Shown piece by piece: positions 7,213 through 13,501 of a DNA stretch of 16,462 bases (the stretch's first letter is position 1; each line of letters opens with the position of its first letter). The notes under the pieces were generated by a model, which worked only from the letters and a program-made list of their open reading frames with translations, did no database searches and had not been told where the DNA came from. The stretch is taken from assembly GCA_036734545.1 (NCBI GenBank), contig DAIMYJ010000071.1, forward strand, positions 1 through 16,462, read 5' to 3'. The position numbers and the translations under genes are program-made. This DNA is from UBA7236 sp036734545 (GTDB lineage Bacteria > Bacteroidota > Bacteroidia > Chitinophagales > BACL12).

Positions 7213-8802
7213 TTATTCAACAATGAATGTCCGAACAGAAGAACGGATACCGCTGTTGATGCGGGCCATGTAGATGCCGGCCGGGAGGGCAGAAACATCG
7301 ATGGCAGTAGTGTATTGAGTAGCTACGGCAGTTTGCTCGGTATGCATCACCTGACCGGCCATGTTCAATACCTGAATGGTAGCATCCTGCGCCACGCCGA
7401 AGGTAAGGCCGATATTCAGCACATCATCGGTCGGGTTGGGATACAGGGTGAAAGAGGTCAGGTTCTCGATGTCCTCAACAGAGGTGCAGTAGTCGGCAGC
7501 CACGTTCTTGCAATAGTCGAAGGCTTCTCCGCCGTAATCCACTGACAGACACACCTCATAGGTTCCCGGGATGGGATAGATGTGGGTCGGGTTGCGTTCG
7601 AAGCTCACGGCGCCATCGCCAAACTCCCAGTAGTAGGTAGCATCATCCGGTTCGGCAGCGAAGTTGCTGAGGTCGGTGAAGTTCTTCTGGAGGCTCACGC
7701 AGGGTGAAGGGTCCGTAGCGAGGAAGTTCACGCCGCGGGGGGCCACATACCAGTCAACATAAGCATGTTCGAAGGCAAAGGCATCCACATAAGCATAGGT
7801 ACTTACGTAGTAACCGTTCCAACCGCCATCGGAGATGTTGTAACGCACCTCAGAGCTGGCCATACCGTCCTGGTTCTCAGAATATTCTGACCAAGAAACC
7901 GGCGCGCTTTCAAGGATCTCCTCGTTGGCGAGCAGCCAGAAGCGGTTCAGCGGGTTGGAGATCAGGTTCGGCGGATCGGAGAAGTCGAGCAGGGTGTCGC
8001 CGGTAGAGTAGGGCTGTCCGGGGATGAACTGCCAGGCCATACCAACGAAGTGGTCGGGGCTGTTCTTGTTGATGGTGAAGCCCACCGGCATCTGCATCGT
8101 AGCGATGTTGAAGCTGGCGGTATCATCGTCATCGAGCAGGAAGGTATACTCGGTATACGTTCCGCTGGGGCGGTTCGCTACGTAGTTGTACTTGGAGAGG
8201 AACAGGCTGATATCGATGCCTTCCTCAAAGTCGCCGCTGCCGTCCTGATCCAGGAAGAAGCCCTCCTGATAGCAGGAAGAGTTCGGCGCCATCAGATACA
8301 CCTTCAGGGTATCGGTATAGGCCGTATTGAAGCGGTCGTAGAAATAATAGAAGCGCAGTGAGTCGATCTTGTAGCTGTGGTCCTCATTGAACCAGTCAGA
8401 AGCATCACCGATCACTGTGTAGTTGTCGTCAACGAAGTCAGAGATATACTCGGAGATCGGATCGAACATGTGCACGTAACCGTGGCTGTACCAGTAGAAG
8501 TCGTCGCCGGTGCCGGTAACCACCAAGGTGGTGCTGTCGGGCCACAACGGCAGTGAAGCCAGGTTTTCGAGGGTCCAGCCGTTGAAGGCATAGTCTACTG
8601 CATCGGAGTAGTTCACCCAATAGTAATTGAGGGCACGGTCACCGGGATCGGCGGTTCCTTTGCCGAGATTGGCTTTGGTAACCGTTTTGGCGTTGCGGAT
8701 CAGGTCAGAGCCCTGCACGGGGTGCGGGTTACTGAGCGGAGCCTGCGCCTGCATTGCCGCAAAGGTGAACATGCACGAAAAGAGTACAAGAGTTTTTTTC
8801 AT
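7213..8802 (-). CDS. secreted PKD-domain protein with T9SS sorting domain
   Basis: This 529-residue protein starts with a signal peptide (MKKTLVLFSCMFTFAAMQAQ, cleavage near residue 20). Residues about 55-350 form an acidic, aromatic-rich region without a motif I recognise, containing a run DDDD at 224-227 and a Ca-loop-like DQDGSGDFEEG at 185-195. A PKD domain occupies about 358-436, marked by YYWEFGDG at 390-397 and the NPTHIYPIPGTYEV strand. Residues 450-529 are a Por-type sorting domain (LYPNPTDDVLNIG, then VLNMAGQVM and LPAGIYMAR). It is inferred to be a type IX-secreted surface or extracellular protein. The function of the N-terminal region is unknown. It has its own promoter candidate (8838-8845) and terminator (7157-7190). 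Confidence 0.9.
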   Translation of the reverse strand: MKKTLVLFSCMFTFAAMQAQAPLSNPHPVQGSDLIRNAKTVTKANLGKGTADPGDRALNYYWVNYSDAVDYAFNGWTLENLASLPLWPDSTTLVVTGTGDDFYWYSHGYVHMFDPISEYISDFVDDNYTVIGDASDWFNEDHSYKIDSLRFYYFYDRFNTAYTDTLKVYLMAPNSSCYQEGFFLDQDGSGDFEEGIDISLFLSKYNYVANRPSGTYTEYTFLLDDDDTASFNIATMQMPVGFTINKNSPDHFVGMAWQFIPGQPYSTGDTLLDFSDPPNLISNPLNRFWLLANEEILESAPVSWSEYSENQDGMASSEVRYNISDGGWNGYYVSTYAYVDAFAFEHAYVDWYVAPRGVNFLATDPSPCVSLQKNFTDLSNFAAEPDDATYYWEFGDGAVSFERNPTHIYPIPGTYEVCLSVDYGGEAFDYCKNVAADYCTSVEDIENLTSFTLYPNPTDDVLNIGLTFGVAQDATIQVLNMAGQVMHTEQTAVATQYTTAIDVSALPAGIYMARINSGIRSSVRTFIVE

Positions 8803-8837
8803 AGCAAGCGTTTAGTTAAGCAATTGTTTCAGATACA

Positions 8838-8845
8838 CAAATATA
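8838..8845 (-). promoter_or_regulatory. -7 promoter box of the PKD/T9SS gene
   Basis: On the minus strand TATATTTG is a perfect match to the Bacteroidota -7 consensus TAnnTTTG. It predicts a start near 8835 and a leader of about 33 bases before the ATG at 8802. No TTTG is present at the -33 position; the palindrome CCGCGAACGCGG is there instead. Confidence 0.5.
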
Positions 8846-8847
8846 CA

Positions 8848-8864
8848 TAAAACCGCGTTCGCGG
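8848..8864 (-). terminator. short hairpin, possible weak terminator of tdk
   Basis: On the minus strand CCGC-GAAC-GCGG is followed by TTTTA. It lies about 40 bases past the tdk stop. Four GC pairs and only four T make a weak terminator, and the same bases overlap the -33 position of the downstream gene's promoter, so an operator is an alternative reading. Confidence 0.35.
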
Positions 8865-8901
8865 CGTCATCACAGTGTAACTTAACAGACTTTAGGAAGC
8901 G

Positions 8902-9471
8902 TTAACTCTCCTTATTGAAACAGGCGCGGCAGCGGGGTTCGTACTCGTTTTTTTCACCGAGCAGCACCTGTGATCTGCTTTCTGCCTTGCGATAGGAAAA
9001 GGAAGCGATGTTGCCGCACTGCACACAGATAGCGTGCACCTTGGTGATATAATCGGCGATGGCCAGCAGATCGGGCATGGGGCCAAAGGGTTTACCCGTG
9101 AAGTCCATGTCGAGACCGGCCACGATCACACGGATACCGCGGCGCGCCAGTTTTTCGCACACTTCCACGATCTGCTCATCGAAGAACTGCGCTTCGTCGA
9201 TGCCCACCACATCAACGTCCTGCACCATGAGCAGGATGTTCATGGCATTCGCCACGGGGGTGGAGGGTATCTGGGTGTCGTCGTGTGAAACGATGTTCTG
9301 TTCATCGTACCGGGTGTCCACTGCAGGCTTGAAGATCTCTACACGCAGATTAGCGATCCGCGCACGACGGAGCCGCCGTATGAGTTCCTCTGTTTTACCG
9401 GAAAACATCGATCCGCAGATGACCTCTATCCATCCACGCCCTTCACCTTTCAGATGCGGTTCAATAAACAT
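8902..9471 (-). CDS. tdk: thymidine kinase
   Basis: Tdk phosphorylates thymidine to dTMP with ATP in the nucleotide salvage pathway. From the ATG at 9471 it is 189 residues. It has the P-loop GSMFSGKT at 20-27, the DEAQF motif at 92-96 with the expected catalytic glutamate E93, and a zinc site made by C149, C152, C181 and C184. This is the tetrameric type II family. A longer frame is open from an ATG at 9513 (14 more codons). I prefer 9471 because Bacteroidota Tdk proteins typically start about 15-20 residues before IEVICGSMFSGKT, and because a good -7 box at 9515-9522 would put the transcript start at about 9512, leaving the upstream ATG outside the RNA. The gene runs toward the PKD/T9SS gene but is probably a separate unit. 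Confidence 0.95.
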   Translation of the reverse strand: MFIEPHLKGEGRGWIEVICGSMFSGKTEELIRRLRRARIANLRVEIFKPAVDTRYDEQNIVSHDDTQIPSTPVANAMNILLMVQDVDVVGIDEAQFFDEQIVEVCEKLARRGIRVIVAGLDMDFTGKPFGPMPDLLAIADYITKVHAICVQCGNIASFSYRKAESRSQVLLGEKNEYEPRCRACFNKES

Positions 9472-9478
9472 ACATTTG
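9448..9478 (+). promoter_or_regulatory. promoter candidate for the Pro/Glu-rich protein
   Basis: TTTC at 9448-9451, a 19-base spacer, and TACATTTG at 9471-9478 (perfect -7 box) match the Bacteroidota promoter layout with one mismatch. The predicted start is near 9481 with a leader of about 53 bases. The element lies inside the first codons and leader of tdk. Confidence 0.45.
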
Positions 9479-9514
9479 TACCCGTTATTGGCTTGAGTTT
9501 TGCCAATGAACATT

Positions 9515-9545
9515 CAAAACTACATAATTAGCCATGGATGCTAAA
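9515..9545 (-). promoter_or_regulatory. promoter candidate for tdk
   Basis: On the minus strand TTTA (9545-9542), a 19-base spacer, and TAGTTTTG (9522-9515, perfect -7 box) give a predicted start near 9512 and a leader of about 40 bases before the ATG at 9471. The element overlaps the start codon of the plus-strand gene at 9534. Confidence 0.5.
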
Positions 9546-10337
9546 ATCACACAGATAGAAGTACTGCTGGATAAATTGAACCTGCTGTTCGCTCAGGTCA
9601 AAGAGGATGGTAAGCTCGACAGACTGGAGCAGGAACTGATGATGAAGTATACACGCCAGTTATCTGAATTACTGCATACCGATATCCCGGTAACGGTACC
9701 GCCGGTGCAGCGCATCGAAAAACCGGTAGAAACAGTGATACCACCCGTGATGGAAGTGATACCGGAGGTCGCAGAGCCTGTGCTGGAAGAGCCGCAGCCG
9801 GAACCTGAACCGGAGCCTGAAGTATTGCTCCCCGACGAACTGAATCCCGTGCCGCAGGCCGAAGTGGAAGCGCCTGCCCCGGAGGAGATCCGCAAGGTGG
9901 AACCGCCGGTACTGGGCACACGCGAGGTCATAGAGGAAGTGCGCCCGGAACCGAAACCGGAGCCGCCGGTAACTGCGACCAAAAAACCATTGGTGACGCA
10001 TGATGATACCGATGATGAAGAGGAGGGTGCGCATGGCGGACTGCATAAAAAACTCAGTGGTCATGGTTCAAAGAAAACACTGGCTGATAAGATCATCGCA
10101 CATAAATCCAAAGACCTCAAGAGTGTGATCGATCTGAATGCGCGCATCTCACTGACGCGCTTGTTGTTCGACAACGACAAGCAAGCATTCGACAGTGCGA
10201 TAAAGACGTTGAATGATACAGCATCCTACGCAGAAGCAGAGCATTATATCCTGGAAGATCTGCGCCGTAAGATGGGATGGAAAGATTTCAAGGCGATCAA
10301 TCAGCTGCTCGATCTGGTGAAGCTGAAATTCAGCTGA
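9534..10337 (+). CDS. conserved Pro/Glu-rich protein with C-terminal helical domain
   Basis: The 267 residues fall into three parts. Residues 1-47 are predicted helical or coiled coil (DAKITQIEVLLDKLNLLFAQ). Residues about 50-165 are a low-complexity linker of Pro, Glu and Val, including a PEPEPEPE run. Residues about 175-267 are a helical domain whose DLKSVIDLNARISLTRLLF and following FDSAIKTLND resemble a conserved C-terminal domain found in uncharacterised Bacteroidota proteins (from memory, not searched). No signal peptide or transmembrane segment is present, so it is probably cytoplasmic; this also argues against TonB despite the similar linker. Its stop directly abuts that of waaA on the other strand. 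The function is unknown. Confidence 0.8.
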   Translation: MDAKITQIEVLLDKLNLLFAQVKEDGKLDRLEQELMMKYTRQLSELLHTDIPVTVPPVQRIEKPVETVIPPVMEVIPEVAEPVLEEPQPEPEPEPEVLLPDELNPVPQAEVEAPAPEEIRKVEPPVLGTREVIEEVRPEPKPEPPVTATKKPLVTHDDTDDEEEGAHGGLHKKLSGHGSKKTLADKIIAHKSKDLKSVIDLNARISLTRLLFDNDKQAFDSAIKTLNDTASYAEAEHYILEDLRRKMGWKDFKAINQLLDLVKLKFS

Positions 10338-11366
10338 TCAGGATCGCAGTATTCCGGTGATCGCCTGCAGAATGATGTGCGTGCCGCCGGTATGTTCCCG
10401 CACATATTTGACCGCATTCGAACCGGCGCCGGTGCGCACGAACGGGAATTGATTCATCAGATTGATGCGGTTGAGCAGGTCATCTTCAGAGGTGATATCC
10501 ATGGCCGCATTATCCTTCACCAGGTCCTGTGCTTCCTGAAATTGTTTGTACTTAGGTCCGAATAATACCGGCTTGCCATAAACAGCTGCTTCCAGGGTGT
10601 TATGAACGCCTTTATTGAATCCGCCGCCCACATAATTCACGTCACCATACCGATACAGGAAAGCCAGCATGCCCATATTGTCCATGATGAGTATGCGCTT
10701 GGAACGGAATTCCTCTTCTGTGAGCGTTGAGATCTCTGACCAGCGCACAGTAAATTTTTTGAATTTACGCATGGTGCGGCGCATGGACCGCGCATCGATA
10801 TGATGCGGTGCGAGGATCAGCTTGAAATTGACATACACCAGTGAGTGATACATCGCATGACTCAACAAGCGTTCATCGCGCGGCCAGGTGCTGCCGGCTA
10901 CCAATACATTGAAGCCCTCTGTGAATGTTTCGATCTCCGGAATTTCGCGGTGCTGATCGGCGATCGCCTGCACGCGGTCGAATCGTGTGTCATATGCCAG
11001 TATACCGTTGGTATACCCGTGGTTTTGCATAAGCCGCAGCGAAGCATCGTTTTGCACGAACACCTGCGTAATGGAACGCAACATGGTGCGGTGCAGTCTG
11101 CCGAACCAGCGGAAGAACAACTGCTTTTTGCGGAAAGCGGCCGATATCAACAGCGTGGGGATATTGCGCGTGCGCAGCCCGCTGAGGTAGAAATACCAGA
11201 ATTCATATTTTACGAATACCGCCAGATTCGGTTTAATGGTATCTAAAAAGAACGTCGCGTTCGCCGGCGTGTCGAGCGGCAGATAGAGCACGGCATCCAC
11301 CTCCGGATATTCTTTTCTGACCGTGTAACCGGAAGGGGAGAAAAATGTCAGCACCAGATGTGCATC
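10338..11366 (-). CDS. waaA: 3-deoxy-D-manno-octulosonic acid transferase, N-terminus lost in assembly gap
   Basis: WaaA (KdtA) transfers Kdo from CMP-Kdo to lipid A precursor on the cytoplasmic face of the inner membrane. The visible 342 residues begin DAHLVLTFFSPSGY and contain YLPLDTP, KYEFWYFYL and LLISAAFR of the N-terminal acceptor domain. The C-terminal GT-B donor domain follows, with AGSTWPRDE, LAPHH and the VGGGFNKGVHNTLEAAVYG nucleotide-sugar site. Family members usually have some 65-80 residues before this point, including the catalytic glutamate of the membrane-proximal GE motif, and these are missing. The frame appears open through the 100 N into ATG 11510, but the residues coded there look like a signal peptide of another protein, so I end the supported CDS at the gap. 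Confidence 0.93.
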   Translation of the reverse strand, partial: DAHLVLTFFSPSGYTVRKEYPEVDAVLYLPLDTPANATFFLDTIKPNLAVFVKYEFWYFYLSGLRTRNIPTLLISAAFRKKQLFFRWFGRLHRTMLRSITQVFVQNDASLRLMQNHGYTNGILAYDTRFDRVQAIADQHREIPEIETFTEGFNVLVAGSTWPRDERLLSHAMYHSLVYVNFKLILAPHHIDARSMRRTMRKFKKFTVRWSEISTLTEEEFRSKRILIMDNMGMLAFLYRYGDVNYVGGGFNKGVHNTLEAAVYGKPVLFGPKYKQFQEAQDLVKDNAAMDITSEDDLLNRINLMNQFPFVRTGAGSNAVKYVREHTGGTHIILQAITGILRS

Positions 11367-11466
11367 NNNNNNNNNNNNNNNNNNNNNNNNNNNNNNNNNN
11401 NNNNNNNNNNNNNNNNNNNNNNNNNNNNNNNNNNNNNNNNNNNNNNNNNNNNNNNNNNNNNNNNNN
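11367..11466. other. assembly gap of 100 N
   Basis: Exactly 100 N, the usual placeholder for a scaffold gap of unknown size. The missing WaaA N-terminus alone needs about 200 bases and the gene starting at 11510 needs more, so the true gap should be larger than drawn. Confidence 0.95.
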
Positions 11467-11510
11467 ATGCCGGCCGCGGCTAACAGGGCAGGGATCAGCA
11501 GGGCCTTCAT
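11467..11510 (-). CDS. start of an exported protein, cut by the gap
   Basis: From the ATG at 11510 only 14 codons are visible: MKALLIPALLAAAG. A lysine followed by a hydrophobic Leu/Ala run looks like a signal peptide and not like the WaaA N-terminus. The ATG follows the stop of the upstream exported protein by one base, so the two are translationally close and probably cotranscribed. Nothing can be said about the mature protein. The alternative is that it really is a divergent WaaA start. Confidence 0.5.
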
Positions 11511-11511
11511 A

Positions 11512-12264
11512 TCAGTGCGTGTAGAATTTTGTTCGGGGTTGCTTGTAAATGGGCAGGTTCCACGACACTTTCAGATTGATCAGCATATCGAAACGTGTTT
11601 CAGTGTCGGCAAGCTGAGTGTCGTAATTGATGGTCCTGCGGTTTTGCGTGAAGGCTTCCATGAATTCTATCCCGCCGCGAAAGTTGACGAAATACTTGGT
11701 GCTGAAAAAATAGTAGCCGATATATTGGGTGAGCATGAATCCGCTGGTGAGACGGTCGTAGCCGGTGCGATATTCCGGCGACAGCTGCGGAACGATGGTC
11801 TCATCGATATAGATCCAGATTTTATGCTGCATGTAGCCGATTCCTCCGGTAAAGGCCAAACCCGAATTCGGATTGATACCCCAGATATTGGTGATCTTGC
11901 CCACTTCGATCTTACCGTTGAATCCGCTTTCCCATAATATCGGGTCGTACAGCAGTCCGTCAGAACCGATCACATACCCCGCATCGGTGCGGATGTTGTT
12001 GAATAAGGAATCTTCCTTCACCACGCTGCCGAAAATAAAGGCACCGTTAATTCCGAACAGCCAGTTGTCATTCGTTTTATACTGGTAACCGCCACCGGCG
12101 ATGGCGTGGGGGCCGAAACGTTCGGCCATATCGAAGGCGGGGAGGCCCGTGCCGATGTCTACCTGTATCAGGTGTGCCGATACGCAACTGTCTTTGAGGT
12201 TCACCTGCGCCTCAGCGAGGCAGAAGGAGAGCAGGAAAAGGGAAAGCAGGGCGATGCGCGGCAT
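11512..12264 (-). CDS. exported beta-rich, probable outer-membrane protein
   Basis: This is a 250-residue protein from the ATG at 12264. The signal peptide is MPRIALLSLFLLSFCLAEAQ with cleavage near residue 20. The mature protein has repeated amphipathic, Gly/aromatic-rich strands (GGGYQYKTND, GINGAFIFGS, GGIGYMQHKIWIYIDE, YIGYYFFSTKYFVNFRGG) typical of a small outer-membrane barrel. The frame stays open upstream to 13011, but that extension is antisense to the aminotransferase gene and has no signal sequence at its start, so I reject it. A perfect -7 box sits 10 bases before the ATG. The next gene downstream begins one base after the stop. I do not recognise a named family. Confidence 0.8.
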   Translation of the reverse strand: MPRIALLSLFLLSFCLAEAQVNLKDSCVSAHLIQVDIGTGLPAFDMAERFGPHAIAGGGYQYKTNDNWLFGINGAFIFGSVVKEDSLFNNIRTDAGYVIGSDGLLYDPILWESGFNGKIEVGKITNIWGINPNSGLAFTGGIGYMQHKIWIYIDETIVPQLSPEYRTGYDRLTSGFMLTQYIGYYFFSTKYFVNFRGGIEFMEAFTQNRRTINYDTQLADTETRFDMLINLKVSWNLPIYKQPRTKFYTH

Positions 12265-12273
12265 AAGCGGTGG

Positions 12274-12281
12274 CAAAGTTA
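12274..12281 (-). promoter_or_regulatory. -7 box for the exported beta-rich protein
   Basis: On the minus strand TAACTTTG matches TAnnTTTG perfectly and predicts a start near 12271, only about 7 bases before the ATG at 12264. The -33 position (12304-12301) does not match TTTG. Short direct repeats CAAAGT (12274, 12282) and GTTACA (12278, 12293) surround the box. Confidence 0.4.
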
Positions 12282-12321
12282 CAAAGTGTTCGGTTACATA
12301 ACGGCTTCGGATGGCATTGAG

Positions 12322-12329
12322 TATCTTTG
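12322..12329 (+). promoter_or_regulatory. -7 box for the polysaccharide operon
   Basis: TATCTTTG is a perfect TAnnTTTG box, predicting a start near 12332 and a 20-base leader before the ATG at 12352. The -33 position is a poor match. This box supports the 12352 start over the longer open frame. Confidence 0.45.
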
Positions 12330-12351
12330 CGGTCTGATTAATCGGCGCAGC

Positions 12352-13479
12352 ATGAGAAAATTGCAAATGGTTGACCTGAGCACCCAATATGCCCATATCC
12401 GGGAGGCGGTGGATGCAGGTATCGATGAGGTGATACAGACCACACAGTTCATCAACGGCACGGCTACCAAACAGTTTGCAGCCGAGCTGGCCGAATATCT
12501 TGGTGTGCGCCATGTGATACCCTGCGGCAACGGAACCGATGCCCTGCAGATCGCGCTGATGGCCCTCGGGCTGGAGGAAGGCGATGAGGTGATCACGGTG
12601 CCATTCACCTTCGTGGCTACCGTTGAGGTGGTAGCTCTCCTGAAAGGCAAACCGGTTTTTGTGGATGTGGATCCGCAGACCTTCAATATGGATGTGCGCG
12701 CCATTGAGGCGAAGATCACACCCCGCACCAAGGCCATCATACCCGTGCACCTTTTCGGCCAGTGTGCCGATATGGCGCCTATCATGGAACTGGCGAACAA
12801 ACATGGCCTCTATGTTATAGAGGACAATGCACAGGCCATCGGCGGCACCTATACATTCCCCGACGGCAGGATCGCCAAGAACGGCACTATGGGTCATATC
12901 GCCACCACGTCGTTCTATCCCACCAAGAATCTGGGTGGTTATGGCGACGGCGGCGCATTGTTCACCCAGGATGATGCACTGGCACAGAAGATACGTATCA
13001 TCTGCGATCACGGCTCTGCGCGTAAATATTATTATGATGCCATCGGCGTGAATTCACGCCTGGATAGCATGCAGGCGGCGATACTGCGCGTGAAATTGCA
13101 GCACCTCGACACCTACAATCAGCAGCGAAGGACGGCAGCAGATCAGTATGATGCGCTGTTGCAAGATATCCCCGGTATCACTATCCCCGTACGCAGCGAA
13201 AATGCTACACACGTATTTCATCAATATACCATCCGTGTACGTGAACAAAGAGATGCATTAAAAGACCATTTGCAGTCACTGGGCATACCCTCCATGATCT
13301 ATTATCCCGTACCACTGCATCTCAGTGATGCCTATAAATGGTATGGATATGCGGATGGCGATTTTCCGGTGAGTGAACAGATCGCTGCCGAAGTGCTTTC
13401 ACTGCCCATGCATACAGAGTTAGATGATGAGCAGATACGGTTCATCGGCGAAGCGATACGCACTTTCATGACGCGGTAA
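12352..13479 (+). CDS. DegT/DnrJ/EryC1/StrS sugar aminotransferase, WbpE-like
   Basis: This PLP enzyme transfers an amino group, usually from glutamate, to a keto-sugar nucleotide. The 375 residues align by eye with WbpE/WlbC, which aminates the 3-keto derivative of UDP-GlcNAc-uronic acid. Features seen are CGNGTDALQIALMALGL (58-74), VPFTFVATVE (83-92), the PLP-pyridine Asp in EDNAQ (D158), and the Schiff-base lysine K192 in FYPTKNLGGYGDGG. Further matches are GVNSRLDSMQAAIL and the IYYPVPLH substrate loop. The frame is open upstream to 12106, but I start at 12352 because that gives the usual MVDL-type N-terminus, follows a -7 box, and avoids an 82-codon antisense overlap with the neighbour. 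Met6 at 12367 is an alternative start. A UDP-HexNAc 6-dehydrogenase follows 22 bases later, which supports a uronate-sugar substrate; exact specificity is inferred. Confidence 0.92.
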   Translation: MRKLQMVDLSTQYAHIREAVDAGIDEVIQTTQFINGTATKQFAAELAEYLGVRHVIPCGNGTDALQIALMALGLEEGDEVITVPFTFVATVEVVALLKGKPVFVDVDPQTFNMDVRAIEAKITPRTKAIIPVHLFGQCADMAPIMELANKHGLYVIEDNAQAIGGTYTFPDGRIAKNGTMGHIATTSFYPTKNLGGYGDGGALFTQDDALAQKIRIICDHGSARKYYYDAIGVNSRLDSMQAAILRVKLQHLDTYNQQRRTAADQYDALLQDIPGITIPVRSENATHVFHQYTIRVREQRDALKDHLQSLGIPSMIYYPVPLHLSDAYKWYGYADGDFPVSEQIAAEVLSLPMHTELDDEQIRFIGEAIRTFMTR

Positions 13480-13501
13480 AAAAGTAAAACACCACTACAC
13501 C

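Noticed and set aside
6704..7298. Overlapping minus-strand frames of 98 and 143 codons in the spacer
   Set aside because: Odd His/Pro/Arg composition, one starts at GTG, the other starts inside the PKD gene, and both cross or precede the terminator at 7157-7190.
9593..10064. Minus-strand frames rich in Gly/Ser or Arg/Phe opposite the Pro/Glu-rich gene
   Set aside because: They are the antisense of the GAA/CCG-rich linker; low complexity without start signals.
9534..10337. TonB-like protein suggested by the Pro/Glu linker
   Set aside because: No N-terminal transmembrane anchor and no TonB C-terminal domain motif.
12106..12351. 82-codon N-terminal extension of the sugar aminotransferase
   Set aside because: It is antisense to the signal-peptide end of the beta-rich protein, lies upstream of a perfect -7 box at 12322, and is not part of the WbpE-like N-terminus.
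12265..13011. Long N-terminal extension of the minus-strand beta-rich protein
   Set aside because: It runs antisense through the aminotransferase gene, and a genuine signal peptide begins at 12264.
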